Shown here piece by piece: positions 31,759 to 40,760 of a DNA stretch of 64,000 nt. The notes under the pieces were generated by a model. That model saw only the letters and a program-made list of their open reading frames with translations. It was not told the origin of the DNA and searched no databases. The stretch is taken from NCBI RefSeq assembly GCF_023283985.1, contig NZ_JAKIKU010000002.1, positions 186,001 through 250,000 on the forward strand, written 5' to 3'. The translations under genes were made by a program, and so were the position numbers. Position 1 is the stretch's first letter. Every line of letters starts with the position of its first letter. Source of the stretch: Shewanella electrodiphila. Its GTDB lineage: Bacteria; Pseudomonadota; Gammaproteobacteria; Enterobacterales; Shewanellaceae.

Positions 31759-32262
31759 ATGGAAAGGTGTGTTAAAGCGGTAATCTGTTTTTTGATCGCA
31801 CAACTTACATCTTTAACTAATGTTTACGCTAACGACTCTTTAACTTTAAGCATGAGCGGTGTAATTGAAGAACGTTGTGTCGTTGGAATTGTAGATTCAA
31901 TTCCCTTTGATTTTAGCATGGAGCTATCTCATACAGCGAATCTATCAATTGAATGTAACTTGCCTATGCTCATAGCATTGCGCTCTGATTATGGCGGACT
32001 GGAGTTAATAGACGGTTCAGTTGAAACAAGCTTAGTGGCTGAATACCAAGTTGAACTTAATATCGACTCTTTAAATTTTTCATTGAAACAAAAGTCTAAA
32101 GAGTTAATAGATGAACAAAGATTTATCACCGGAGCAGATATTCCATTTAATACATCTGGAATGATCAAAGTGAGTTTATTTGAGCCATTGAAGTTTGCAG
32201 GTGAATATCAAGATACATTGCATATTGATGTATATCCGAATTTCGTTAATAGCGGAATATAA
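31759..32262 (+). CDS. Putative minor pilin / secreted pilus subunit
   Basis: The 167-residue protein has a signal peptide (cleavage probably after VYA, residue 24). The predicted beta-rich mature domain has a cysteine pair (Cys40, Cys66) spaced as in chaperone-usher pilins. It ends in YQDTLHIDVYPNF, which resembles the closing 'G-Y-x-D-x-(I/L)-x-(I/V)' strand of pilin and spore-coat-U-type subunits. The predicted role is a minor subunit or pilus initiator exported by the downstream usher. It has an AGAGG ribosome site and is the first gene of the locus, 97 bases before the major pilin. Function rests on context and fold-like features, not on a recognised family. Confidence 0.65.
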   Translation: MERCVKAVICFLIAQLTSLTNVYANDSLTLSMSGVIEERCVVGIVDSIPFDFSMELSHTANLSIECNLPMLIALRSDYGGLELIDGSVETSLVAEYQVELNIDSLNFSLKQKSKELIDEQRFITGADIPFNTSGMIKVSLFEPLKFAGEYQDTLHIDVYPNFVNSGI

Positions 32263-32289
32263 GAATTCTTCTAATGAAGAGAAGAAAAC

Positions 32290-32319
32290 CACCGATTTGT
32301 TGGTGAGAACAAATCGGTG
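32290..32319 (+). other. Strong hairpin before the major pilin gene
   Basis: CACCGATTTGTT (32290-32301) and AACAAATCGGTG (32308-32319) form a perfect 12-bp stem with a 6-base loop. There is no T-run. It lies between the first subunit gene and the major pilin, where a processing or stabilising stem could raise pilin mRNA. Confidence 0.8.
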
Positions 32320-32359
32320 TAGCAAAAAACCAATCTGAATATTAAAAAGGAGTTTTACC

Positions 32360-32848
32360 ATGAAAAAGTATACTTTAGCAGCAGCTGCTGTAGCAACTTT
32401 ATTTGTAGGTTCAGCAAGCGCAGTAGAAGTTAACCTTAGCGGCAACATTCAAGAAGTCTGTGAAGCGAGTGCTACCCAAACATCACTTAGCGATATGTCA
32501 ACGACTACAATGTCAGGCTTTTCTTTTGTGTGTAATGACCGTGATGGTGCGACAGTTACGATTACAAGTGCTGAAGGTGGATTACAAGGAATTGACTCAG
32601 AAGATCTCGTTATCCCTTATGTAGCGACGCTTTCTGTAGGTGGTTTTGGTGACCTAATCTTGGATTTAACAACAGGTGGTAACACCGGTACTAATGATGC
32701 TTCACAATCTCGTGACTTTACTGGTGCACAGCTATTAAATGGCGCAGCAGCAACATTGGAGATTAACTTTGGTGCGCTAACTACAGGTACTGGTGCTTGG
32801 GCTGGTGCATATTATGATCAGTTAACAATTCAAATCTCAGCAATTTAA
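32360..32848 (+). CDS. Major pilin-like subunit of chaperone-usher fimbria
   Basis: The 162-residue protein has a clear signal peptide (MKKYTLAAAAVATLFVGSASA) and a small, Gly/Thr/Ala-rich mature domain of about 140 residues. Cys34 and Cys58 probably form the conserved pilin disulphide. The segment VTITSAEGGL and the terminal AGAYYDQLTIQIS resemble spore-coat-U/CsuA-type subunits of archaic chaperone-usher pili. It has a strong ribosome site (AAAAAGGAG) and is flanked by strong hairpins, as expected for a highly expressed structural subunit. The family assignment is inference; secretion and pilin-like form are directly visible. Confidence 0.78.
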   Translation: MKKYTLAAAAVATLFVGSASAVEVNLSGNIQEVCEASATQTSLSDMSTTTMSGFSFVCNDRDGATVTITSAEGGLQGIDSEDLVIPYVATLSVGGFGDLILDLTTGGNTGTNDASQSRDFTGAQLLNGAAATLEINFGALTTGTGAWAGAYYDQLTIQISAI

Positions 32849-32862
32849 GACTTTAACAACCT

Positions 32863-32885
32863 ATGCGGGAGAACATCTCCCGCAT
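32863..32885 (+). other. Strong hairpin after the major pilin gene
   Basis: ATGCGGGAGA and TCTCCCGCAT form a perfect 10-bp GC-rich stem with a 3-base loop. No T-run follows. It probably protects the pilin mRNA 3' end or lowers read-through into the chaperone genes. Confidence 0.8.
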
Positions 32886-32903
32886 TATTACGGAATAAAA
32901 CTT

Positions 32904-33641
32904 ATGGAAAAGTTATCAAATAAACAGTTAACACTCAGTATATTCATTCTCTTTACTTCTTTTTTTCTTATCAATCCTTACGCGCTTGCTTATCAGGTTC
33001 AGCCTATGTCTGCTGAAATAAAACCTGTTGGAAAGCAATCACAGTATTCTCTTCGTGTTGATAATACCGATTCATTTCCTGTTTCATTAGAATTTATTCC
33101 ATGGCTCGTTACTCAAGATGAGTTTGGTAAAAACACCTTATCTCCTGCAGATAATGATTTACTCGTTATACCTATGACAGCGGTTATTCAGCCAGGAAAG
33201 TCACAAACTATTATGGTTCGTTACTTAGGTGAGCCTGTGATAGAGCAATCACAAACTTATTCTATCGAGATTAACCAAGTTACAGTTGCGATGGAAGATG
33301 TTTCAGCGTCTGAACTTGGGATCGCATTTAACTTTAAAACGATGCTGAATGTTACCCCTGATGATTCAAAGGCTGAGTTAAACGCAAAGTCTTTCCAATC
33401 TCACGGAGATACCTGGAACATTGAAGTTGTCAATAGTGGTAACCGCTTTGCAAAAATTACTGAAATGGAGTGGGTCGTTTCAGATGGTAACCATTCAGTG
33501 ACGTTAGATCGCGACAATATTAAGAACTTTGTTGTAGGCAAGATGGTGATGCCTAATGCATCTCGAATTTTTACAGTCAGTCAAATAGATAAAATTGATA
33601 TGGCTAATGCCAGCGTAAAAATTAAATGGTTACAACAGTAA
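32904..33641 (+). CDS. Periplasmic fimbrial chaperone (PapD-like), first copy
   Basis: The 245-residue protein has a signal peptide (cleavage near YALA, residue 29) and an N-terminal immunoglobulin-like PapD domain. Features of that domain are the early QVQPMSAEIKP strand, the FIPWL segment, and PGKSQTIMVRYLGEP, which precedes the G1 donor strand. A shorter C-terminal domain follows. Such chaperones complete the fold of pilins by donor-strand complementation in the periplasm and pass them to the usher. The gene follows the pilin by 55 bases and is followed by a second, divergent chaperone, which may serve a different subunit. Confidence 0.85.
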   Translation: MEKLSNKQLTLSIFILFTSFFLINPYALAYQVQPMSAEIKPVGKQSQYSLRVDNTDSFPVSLEFIPWLVTQDEFGKNTLSPADNDLLVIPMTAVIQPGKSQTIMVRYLGEPVIEQSQTYSIEINQVTVAMEDVSASELGIAFNFKTMLNVTPDDSKAELNAKSFQSHGDTWNIEVVNSGNRFAKITEMEWVVSDGNHSVTLDRDNIKNFVVGKMVMPNASRIFTVSQIDKIDMANASVKIKWLQQ

Positions 33642-33725
33642 TTGTAATCTCAAACATTTCAAAAATAGGTCATTGATCTAGATAAAACAAGAGCAGTAAT
33701 AATGAACCCTAAACGGAGTGATGAG

Positions 33726-34511
33726 ATGATTAACCTTAATACGTTTTCCACCTCAATCACTTTTTTATGCTTGGTGATATTACTGTTTATGACGAGTCAC
33801 TCGTTCGCATTAGAAATATCCCCACTGACACTTGAGTTAAAGTCAGACTCCAGGCCTCAATATCAACAAATTTTTGTTAGAAACCCTTCAAATAAGACGG
33901 TTCCTGTTGAAATAAATTTAAACCAAATTGTATTTGATCCTGCTTCAACAGGTAATTCCTTTTCGCTGTTAGCTGTAGAAAATGATAGTGAATTATTGGT
34001 TTTTCCCCCTGCATTAGTATTAGAGCCAGGAGAAGTAAAGTCAGTAAGAGTTCAATGGATAGGGACACATGCTGTGAAGCAGTCAGTAAGTTATTTCGTG
34101 CGTTTTAGTCAACCGAGTTTATCGCTGCCTATGTCAGAGGAAAATTCTCAGGAAAATACGCAAAGTGGAGTTAAGGTTTTTGTGCATTTCAATGCTGTTG
34201 TTCATTTGAGTGCGAATGATTTGTTAGCTGATTTAACCGTTGTTGAAGGTTCAATAGAGTTCAATGAACAAGAACACAAGCTAGCTTTTGATGTGAAAAA
34301 TAATGGTCAGCGTTACAGTTATTTAAAACCATACCATTTAGCAGTAGTAAGCTCAGATGGCTCGACTACTCCATTACTAAATGAAGCCGCTTTTAGCCAG
34401 TTAGGGGATATATTCTTTCCTCCTCAAATGATTAAAAAGGTATCTATTCCCTATGAAAAATTATGGGTTCAAGGTACTAAACTCAAAATCAATAATTCAC
34501 AAAGAGATTAG
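33726..34511 (+). CDS. Periplasmic fimbrial chaperone (PapD-like), second copy
   Basis: This 261-residue protein is a second PapD-fold chaperone. It has a signal peptide ending near SHSFA, then LEISPLTLELKSDSRPQYQQ, IFVRNPSNKTVPVEI, and the PGEVKSVRVQWIG strand typical of the N-terminal domain. I choose the ATG at 33726, which has GGAG 7 bases upstream and starts directly into a signal peptide. An in-frame ATG at 33702 lacks a good ribosome site. It ends 2 bases before the usher start, implying translational coupling. Paired chaperones occur in some archaic and alternate chaperone-usher systems. Confidence 0.83.
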   Translation: MINLNTFSTSITFLCLVILLFMTSHSFALEISPLTLELKSDSRPQYQQIFVRNPSNKTVPVEINLNQIVFDPASTGNSFSLLAVENDSELLVFPPALVLEPGEVKSVRVQWIGTHAVKQSVSYFVRFSQPSLSLPMSEENSQENTQSGVKVFVHFNAVVHLSANDLLADLTVVEGSIEFNEQEHKLAFDVKNNGQRYSYLKPYHLAVVSSDGSTTPLLNEAAFSQLGDIFFPPQMIKKVSIPYEKLWVQGTKLKINNSQRD

Positions 34512-34513
34512 GA

Positions 34514-36970
34514 ATGTTTAAGTCATCCGTTATCTCAATTTTAATCATGTTGCTTTGTTTATTAACTACATCAGTTATGGGCTCTGAAATAATAAACCCC
34601 ACAGGTCGAGATATTAACTTAACGAGTTTATTAAGGTTGCATGATACTGTGATTGGTGAAGTTGAAGTGACTATAACCAAAGAACAGCTCATTTTAATGC
34701 CTGCAGAAGCAACAATCACATTGCTTAATGCAACTTTATCGGATGAAGTTCTGAGTTCACTGTCTGAGCAACAGCTAGATGGCATGATTAGCCAAGCTAT
34801 GTTTACCAAGCTCAATATAGGGTTGAGCTTTGAAATGTCTTCGCTGGAGTTAGTGCTTGATGCAAACTCTGAAGATTTAAAAGTAGGGCAAATTGATTTT
34901 GGAGATAAACCAACACAACGTTCATTTTTAACGCCCTCCTTATTCAGTGGCTATATTAATTTATCCGCTGGAGCTTCAAGACTCGAGAATAACACTCCCG
35001 AGAATGATGTGGGTGTGCAGTATAGTCACACACTCGATGCTGGCTTCAATTATGAGCGTGCAGTATTAGAATATGAATCTATTTATAATGATTATCAAAA
35101 TCAAAAAGGACTCTATTCAAGGCAAGGAACCCGAATTAATTATGATTTTCCTGAGCAAGGAACCCGACTGACCATCGGAGATTTCTATTCCAGTGGTGCT
35201 ACTTTTCAAGATGGAGGCGACATGCTTGGGATAGGGATTGCGAGGGATTTTTCTCTTATTCCAACCAAAAATGTTAGACCGACAGCAGCAAGACAATTCA
35301 CCCTTCAACGTGCGTCTACTGTAGATCTACTGGTTGATGGTGTTGTGGTACGGCGATTAACCTTGGGCGCAGGTTCTTACAACTTACAAGATATTCCTTT
35401 AGCTGAAGGAGTCAGTGACTTAGAGCTCATCATTACAGATGCATCAGGAAAAGAAGAAAGGATCAGTTTTTCTATCGCTACAGGGATGGATTTATTAAAA
35501 GAAGGTGAGTTTGAATATAATTTTAATGGCGGTATAAAAAGTAATATTAGTGATGCTGAACCAGAGTATGAACGAGAAAAATACCTTATTAATGGTGAAT
35601 TAGAGTACGGCATAACACCTGCTTATACATTAGGTGGTAACTTTCAGGTTGGGGATAACAGTTACCAATTAGGTCATAGGAGTTTATTTGCTACAGGTAT
35701 TGGCATTTTTGATATTAAAACAACCTACAGTTATCAGGATGTGTTAGGTAAAGGGCTTGCAGCAAGTGTTGGGTATGACTTAATTGGTAGTGCGAGTACC
35801 GACAGTACTTTTGAGTTTAGTATTTATTACGATTATTACTCGCAATATTTCATTGGTGCGAGGAATGATATTCTGGTTACACCAGAAGCCCCAATTAACG
35901 CTAATCAACATTTTTTGTCCAGCCGTATTAATTATACTTTCAACCCGTTTTTAAAAGTTTCACTTACTGGCAATTATGTTCATGCTTATGATGACGCTCA
36001 ACGCTACTGGACTTTGAGTCCTTCATTATCTGGTTCTATCTTTGATACAGGTGCGACTTGGAGTGCACGAGTTACCCACAAAGAGTTTTTAGACGATAGT
36101 AGCGAATTCTCAGGGCTACTGACCTTGAGTTGGCCATTTGGTAGTGAATCTAGGGTTATTTCAAGCTATAAAACCGATAACAAAGAAATTAGTTCAGAAT
36201 ATTCTTACCGTAAAAATGTAGGTAACAGTGGCGGAATTTCTATGTTTGCTGGGGCCACTCACTCCGAAACTAATGATATTGATGGTGATGTCGGTATTGA
36301 TTACGATGCTAATCGCTTTACCTTGAGGGCTCAACATGTCAGCCGTTATAGCGATTTCTCAGAAGATACCAATAATCATGTTACTCAAGCTAAGCTCGCT
36401 ACAGGTATTGCGTTCTCTGGCGGTCAATTGGCTTTTGGTCGCCCAGTTAGAGAAAGTTTTGCAGTGATAAAGCAGCATAAAAGCATTGAAGATAACCGAA
36501 CAGAAATTTCTCCTTCTTCAATGGGCGCTAGAGCATATAGTGATGGGCTAGGCCCAATACTTATCCCAGATCTTGCTGCATACAGTGAACAAGTTATCTC
36601 TTATGAGGTTGAAGATTTACCTGCAGGGTATGATTTAGGTGCGGGTGTTTTTCCTGTCTACCCAGGCAATGGTCAAGGTTACAACTTACAAATTGGTTCA
36701 GAGGCAGCAATTACCTTGATGGGGACACTGCTTGATAAAGAAACTCAGCAACCGATTACATTAGTCGCAGGAAAAGCGGCTTTGGTCGGGCGTGATGATC
36801 TTGAACCATTACAATTTTTTACGAATAGAACGGGTCGTTTTGCTATTTCCGGTGTAAGGCCTGGCACATATAAGATTAAATTAAATACACCTACACCACG
36901 ATACTTCGAACTGGTTATTGATGAAGATAGCAGCGCGTTATTGCGCTTAGGGAAACTCTATGTCGATTAA
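34514..36970 (+). CDS. Outer-membrane fimbrial usher
   Basis: The 818-residue protein has a signal peptide (about 1-23) and a periplasmic N-terminal region. A long beta-barrel/plug region (about 140-650) includes FTLQRASTVDLLVDGVVVRRL, typical of the usher plug neighbourhood. C-terminal carboxypeptidase-like beta domains include GRFAISGVRPGTYKIKL. Ushers form the outer-membrane pore through which chaperone-bound subunits are polymerised. It is a little shorter than type 1 ushers (about 850), in line with archaic/CS1-like forms. It abuts the second chaperone and overlaps the next gene by 11 bases. Confidence 0.88.
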   Translation: MFKSSVISILIMLLCLLTTSVMGSEIINPTGRDINLTSLLRLHDTVIGEVEVTITKEQLILMPAEATITLLNATLSDEVLSSLSEQQLDGMISQAMFTKLNIGLSFEMSSLELVLDANSEDLKVGQIDFGDKPTQRSFLTPSLFSGYINLSAGASRLENNTPENDVGVQYSHTLDAGFNYERAVLEYESIYNDYQNQKGLYSRQGTRINYDFPEQGTRLTIGDFYSSGATFQDGGDMLGIGIARDFSLIPTKNVRPTAARQFTLQRASTVDLLVDGVVVRRLTLGAGSYNLQDIPLAEGVSDLELIITDASGKEERISFSIATGMDLLKEGEFEYNFNGGIKSNISDAEPEYEREKYLINGELEYGITPAYTLGGNFQVGDNSYQLGHRSLFATGIGIFDIKTTYSYQDVLGKGLAASVGYDLIGSASTDSTFEFSIYYDYYSQYFIGARNDILVTPEAPINANQHFLSSRINYTFNPFLKVSLTGNYVHAYDDAQRYWTLSPSLSGSIFDTGATWSARVTHKEFLDDSSEFSGLLTLSWPFGSESRVISSYKTDNKEISSEYSYRKNVGNSGGISMFAGATHSETNDIDGDVGIDYDANRFTLRAQHVSRYSDFSEDTNNHVTQAKLATGIAFSGGQLAFGRPVRESFAVIKQHKSIEDNRTEISPSSMGARAYSDGLGPILIPDLAAYSEQVISYEVEDLPAGYDLGAGVFPVYPGNGQGYNLQIGSEAAITLMGTLLDKETQQPITLVAGKAALVGRDDLEPLQFFTNRTGRFAISGVRPGTYKIKLNTPTPRYFELVIDEDSSALLRLGKLYVD

Positions 36971-37871
36971 GCAATTTAAAAATTTTAATCTGTTATTGGT
37001 ATGTTTTTCATATCTATGTTGTCCGGTCGCGGTTTTAGCATGCACTGCGAAGATTCAATCATTAGACCTTCAAGCTGGAAGTTATGATGATTACGATGTT
37101 TTTACCTCAGAAGCATATGGGTTAACTCAACAATATGAAGCCAAGGTGCTTTTTTCAGATGTCGTAGAAGGGGAGGAATGTCTGTTTTATTTTTCGGCAT
37201 CTACTTTTGATTCAACAACTAAATTAACTTCCTTAAAGAATGAAAGTTTATTTTTTGAGCCAGTTCCTCAGTCATTAGACAGTGGCGTCCAAAATAATCG
37301 ATGGTTTGGCAAAGTGTCACCCGCAAGTGACCGCTTTAGATTTCAATTACGCTTTCCAAGTCATCAATTTGGTACATATGGTAACTATGACGCATTATTG
37401 GAAGCCAAACTTCATCAATTACCTGACGGTGGTCAGGTGATCGATGAACTGCAACAGTTGATTGCCGCTTCTATTGAACAGGCTGCACAAGTGAGCTTTT
37501 ATGGCGTATCAGATAATACCTATCATCTTGATCTTGGTTATTTATCAACAGGGAAAGTCATCAATGCTTCACCTAATTTATTTGTCAAAAGTACGACTGA
37601 CTATTCTTTATCTTTTGAATCTATGAATAAGGGCGTCTTGAAACATCAAAATCAACAAAGCCAATGGGATATTGATTATCAGCTTACATTGAACAATATT
37701 GAGATAGATTTATCTCATAATGAAAATCAATTTTATGCTAACTCAGCAACGGTAAGCCAAGGTGAACGTCTACCTCTGAAAATTGTCATTGGTGAGACCG
37801 AAGATAAATTAGGTGGTATATATACTGATGAAATACATATATATATTAGTCCTGGCGGCTTTGCAGAATAA
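36960..37871 (+). CDS. Putative pilus tip subunit with spore-coat-U-like C-terminus
   Basis: The 303-residue protein has a signal peptide ending near VAVLA (residue 27), with Cys28 and Cys74 as the likely disulphide. The first half has no recognised family. The second half (about 195-300) resembles the spore-coat-U pilin fold, with LFVKSTTDYSLSFES, a following GVL turn, DYQLTLNN and GGIYTDEIHIYI. A two-domain protein encoded last, overlapping the usher by 11 bases, fits a tip adhesin like CsuE in archaic pili. That role is inferred from architecture and position. AGGGA about 7 bases upstream supports the start. Confidence 0.68.
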   Translation: MSIKQFKNFNLLLVCFSYLCCPVAVLACTAKIQSLDLQAGSYDDYDVFTSEAYGLTQQYEAKVLFSDVVEGEECLFYFSASTFDSTTKLTSLKNESLFFEPVPQSLDSGVQNNRWFGKVSPASDRFRFQLRFPSHQFGTYGNYDALLEAKLHQLPDGGQVIDELQQLIAASIEQAAQVSFYGVSDNTYHLDLGYLSTGKVINASPNLFVKSTTDYSLSFESMNKGVLKHQNQQSQWDIDYQLTLNNIEIDLSHNENQFYANSATVSQGERLPLKIVIGETEDKLGGIYTDEIHIYISPGGFAE

Positions 37872-37879
37872 AACTTTGC

Positions 37880-38512
37880 TTACTGTAAGTTCTCTTTGAC
37901 CCAACTCATTGCTTGCAGTCTATTTTTTACATCAATTTTTTTAAAGACTTTATATAAATGAGATTTCACAGTATGTTCGCTTACGAAAAGAATATCAGCT
38001 ATTTCAATATTGGATTTGCAAGTTGGTAGTAATGCCAATACATCAAGCTCTCGAGATGTGAGTGCCGTTGTTGGTTGTGCGGATGGTTTAAAGTCAGTTC
38101 TATAGTGTTGCAAAAGCTCTGTCATGACACTACGTGGCAACCAGTATTCTCCATTGAGAATTTTTTCCATACCAATAATAAACTCTTTAAGAGGGGTATT
38201 ATTGGCAAAAACGCCACAGCAATTAGGCCATCTTAAGATTTTTTGTTTGTCATGGAAATCATCAGTATTGAGCAGAATTGTTGAAATGTTGCCAGTGTTA
38301 GAGGCTAGAATATTTTGCCAGTGAAGGGTTTCGTCTTCATCTAAGTTATTGACATCAATTAATAACAAGCTGTTTTCAGGGCACGATTGAGCCAAAAGCA
38401 ATTCACATTTTGAGATACGAACTACTTGGTTAAGGTTATCTTTAATAAATTGGCTTAATATTCTATTTTGAATATTGTCGGAGCCCAGCAAGGTTAAGGT
38501 ATAGATAGTCAT
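37880..38512 (-). CDS. CsgD-like LuxR/FixJ-family transcriptional regulator
   Basis: The 210-residue protein has an atypical receiver-like N-terminal domain and a C-terminal LuxR helix-turn-helix (about 145-205: LTSRELDVLALL, EIADILFVSEHTVKSHLYKVF). Resemblance to E. coli CsgD is visible along its length: SLLLIDVNN (Asp53 at the phospho-acceptor position), HWQNILAS, LLNT, WPNCCGVF, and the shared VKNR..AMSW ending. CsgD activates curli and cellulose genes. No curli genes are in this window, so the adjacent, convergent pilus operon is the obvious target (inference). The gene ends 8 bases from the tip-subunit gene. A GTG 21 bases upstream (38533) is an alternative start. Confidence 0.82.
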   Translation of the reverse strand: MTIYTLTLLGSDNIQNRILSQFIKDNLNQVVRISKCELLLAQSCPENSLLLIDVNNLDEDETLHWQNILASNTGNISTILLNTDDFHDKQKILRWPNCCGVFANNTPLKEFIIGMEKILNGEYWLPRSVMTELLQHYRTDFKPSAQPTTALTSRELDVLALLPTCKSNIEIADILFVSEHTVKSHLYKVFKKIDVKNRLQAMSWVKENLQ

Positions 38513-38730
38513 AGTCTTAATTTTGTATTTCACTTAAGTATCATAGATTAGTCGAATGAGTCATATCCTCTATAAGTGTTAAATTACCAACAGAAGTAAT
38601 ATCCTCTAACCTAAGAGTGATTATAGTTGTTTTTTTGAGCTAAAAATATCTTATTTATATTAAATTACCATGATACTTAGGGAAAAAAATAAACCTAGAT
38701 AGACTTTGTTTATGTAGGGTACGCTTTACC

Positions 38731-38759
38731 TAGCCAACTATCCTTGGAAAAGCTATAAT
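38731..38759 (+). promoter_or_regulatory. Candidate prfC promoter
   Basis: A perfect TATAAT (38754-38759) is preceded, after 17 bases, by TAGCCA (38731-38736), about 36 bases upstream of the prfC start. Confidence 0.5.
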
Positions 38760-38795
38760 TTGCGCCATTTTTATCATGCTAGGGCAAAGTAACTC

Positions 38796-40379
38796 ATGTC
38801 AGCTCACACAGTCGAGGTCGATAAACGTCGTACCTTCGCGATTATTTCGCATCCAGATGCCGGTAAGACCACTATTACCGAAAAGGTACTTTTATTCGGA
38901 CAAGCTATTCAAACTGCAGGTACCGTTAAAGGCCGTGGCTCTAAGCAACATGCTAAGTCAGATTGGATGGAAATGGAGAAAGATCGTGGTATTTCTATCA
39001 CGACCTCTGTCATGCAGTTCCCATATAGCGATTGTCTGGTAAATTTACTCGATACTCCTGGTCACGAAGACTTCTCAGAAGATACTTACCGTACCTTAAC
39101 TGCTGTTGACTCATGTTTGATGGTCATTGACTCCGCTAAAGGTGTCGAAGATCGTACCCGTAAGCTAATGGAAGTGACCCGTTTACGTGACACGCCGATT
39201 GTGACCTTCATGAACAAATGTGACCGTGATATCCGCGATCCTATGGAAGTGATGGATGAAGTTGAAAATGAGCTGAAAATTGCCTGCGCTCCGATCACTT
39301 GGCCTATTGGCTGTGGTAAATCATTCAAAGGTATTTACCATATTCACCGTGATGAAGCTGTTTTGTATCAGTCTGGCTTAGGTCATATGATCCAAGAAGT
39401 TCGCACAGTGAAAGGTATTGATAACCCAGAACTAGATGTTGCAATTGGCAGTGAGCTTGCTGAAATCTTACGTGAAGAGCTTGAACTTGTTGTGGGTGCT
39501 TCTCATGAGTTTGATTTAGATGCGTTTCTTAGCGGAAAATTATCACCAGTATTTTTTGGTACTGCATTAGGTAACTTTGGTGTTGACCATGTATTAGATG
39601 GCTTAACAGAGTGGGCACCTAAGCCACAGCCGCGTGCGACTGAAGCAAAAGTGATTCAAGCTGAAGATGAAAAATTCAGTGGCTTTGTATTTAAAATTCA
39701 AGCGAATATGGACCCAAAGCATCGTGACCGTGTGGCATTTATGCGTATTGTTTCTGGTAAATACCAGAAAGGCATGAAGATGCATCATGTACGTGCCGGT
39801 AAAGATGTTCGTATTTCAGATGCATTGACCTTTGTTGCAGGTGATCGTGAGCAAGTTGAAGAAGCTTATCCAGGTGACATCATTGGTTTACATAACCATG
39901 GCACTATTCAAATTGGTGACACTTTCTCTCAAGGTGAGAAGCTTAAGTTTACCGGTATTCCTAACTTTGCTCCGGAAATGTTCCGTCGTATTCGCTTGAA
40001 AGATCCATTAAAACAAAAGCAATTACTGAAGGGCTTAGTGCAACTTGCTGAAGAAGGTGCAGTTCAAGTCTTTAGACCACTTGATACCAATGATCTTATT
40101 GTTGGCGCAGTGGGTGTACTACAATTTGAAGTCGTTGTTGGTCGTCTTAAAAGTGAATATAACGTAGAAGCAATCTATGAAGGCATTAGTGTCTCGACTG
40201 CTCGCTGGGTATATTGTAAAGATGAGCGTAAATTAGAAGAATTCCGTCGTAAGTGCAGTACTAACCTTGCACTAGATGGTGGTGATAACCTAACTTATAT
40301 TGCGCCAACCATGGTAAACCTTAATTTATCAATGGAACGTTATCCTGATATTGAATTTGCTAAGACTCGTGAGAACTAA
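38796..40379 (+). CDS. prfC: Peptide chain release factor 3
   Basis: RF3 is the GTPase that recycles RF1/RF2 from the ribosome after peptide release. The 527-residue protein (E. coli 529) starts with a translation-factor G domain: P-loop [21 protein letters not shown] switch region, [16 protein letters not shown] and NKCDRD. An EF-Tu-like domain 2 and the RF3-specific C-terminal domain ([11 protein letters not shown]) follow. It has an upstream promoter-like sequence and its own terminator, so it appears monocistronic. Confidence 0.97.
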   Translation: MSAHTVEVDKRRTFAIISHPDAGKTTITEKVLLFGQAIQTAGTVKGRGSKQHAKSDWMEMEKDRGISITTSVMQFPYSDCLVNLLDTPGHEDFSEDTYRTLTAVDSCLMVIDSAKGVEDRTRKLMEVTRLRDTPIVTFMNKCDRDIRDPMEVMDEVENELKIACAPITWPIGCGKSFKGIYHIHRDEAVLYQSGLGHMIQEVRTVKGIDNPELDVAIGSELAEILREELELVVGASHEFDLDAFLSGKLSPVFFGTALGNFGVDHVLDGLTEWAPKPQPRATEAKVIQAEDEKFSGFVFKIQANMDPKHRDRVAFMRIVSGKYQKGMKMHHVRAGKDVRISDALTFVAGDREQVEEAYPGDIIGLHNHGTIQIGDTFSQGEKLKFTGIPNFAPEMFRRIRLKDPLKQKQLLKGLVQLAEEGAVQVFRPLDTNDLIVGAVGVLQFEVVVGRLKSEYNVEAIYEGISVSTARWVYCKDERKLEEFRRKCSTNLALDGGDNLTYIAPTMVNLNLSMERYPDIEFAKTREN

Positions 40380-40406
40380 GCATTAATTCAATATTGGTAT
40401 AATTTT

Positions 40407-40430
40407 AAAGGCGGGTAACCGCCTTTTTTA
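40407..40430 (+). terminator. Intrinsic terminator after prfC
   Basis: GGCGG-GTAA-CCGCC with A residues before and six T residues after. Confidence 0.85.
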
Positions 40431-40499
40431 TTGCCTGAATTTTAATAAGTGAGCCAATAGCCAATAAATGTATGCCATCAGTTTTTCTAAGGGAGCGTT

Positions 40500-40760
40500 A
40501 TGCCATTGAACACAAATAAAACTCTGATTTTATTGCGCTACCTTTTCTTACCTTGGAAGGCTTATATTCGCTGGTGTGACAAGATGGGGCTGACGCTAGA
40601 GAATAAAAGAAGTTGTGCCCCTCGAATTGAAGAGCCCCAGCTGAATGTTGATGTTCTTGCTTACATGAAAAAAAATCGAATAAAACCTGAAAGAACCCAA
40701 TTGGATTGTAATAACAATGATGAGGGGACTGAGTCTTTGAAGGAGAACCTGCATGATTGA
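40500..40760 (+). CDS. Small uncharacterised protein upstream of the TatD-family gene
   Basis: An 86-residue ORF with a good ribosome site (GGGAG, 6 bases before the ATG). Its stop lies 8 bases inside the following TatD-type gene, suggesting translational coupling. The N-terminal half is basic/aromatic (RYLFLPWKAYIRWCDKMGLT) and runs into LENKRSCAPRIEEPQ. The rest is polar. The 'W-C-D-x-x-G-L-T-x-E-x-K-R-x-C' pattern recalls a small proteobacterial family (possibly DUF5363), but I cannot confirm that. There is no signal peptide or clear TM segment. Function unknown. Confidence 0.7.
   Translation: MPLNTNKTLILLRYLFLPWKAYIRWCDKMGLTLENKRSCAPRIEEPQLNVDVLAYMKKNRIKPERTQLDCNNNDEGTESLKENLHD

Noticed and set aside
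31759..38512. Curli operon suspected because of the CsgD-like regulator
   Set aside because: No curli repeats or CsgE/F/G homologues are present. The genes are chaperone-usher type.
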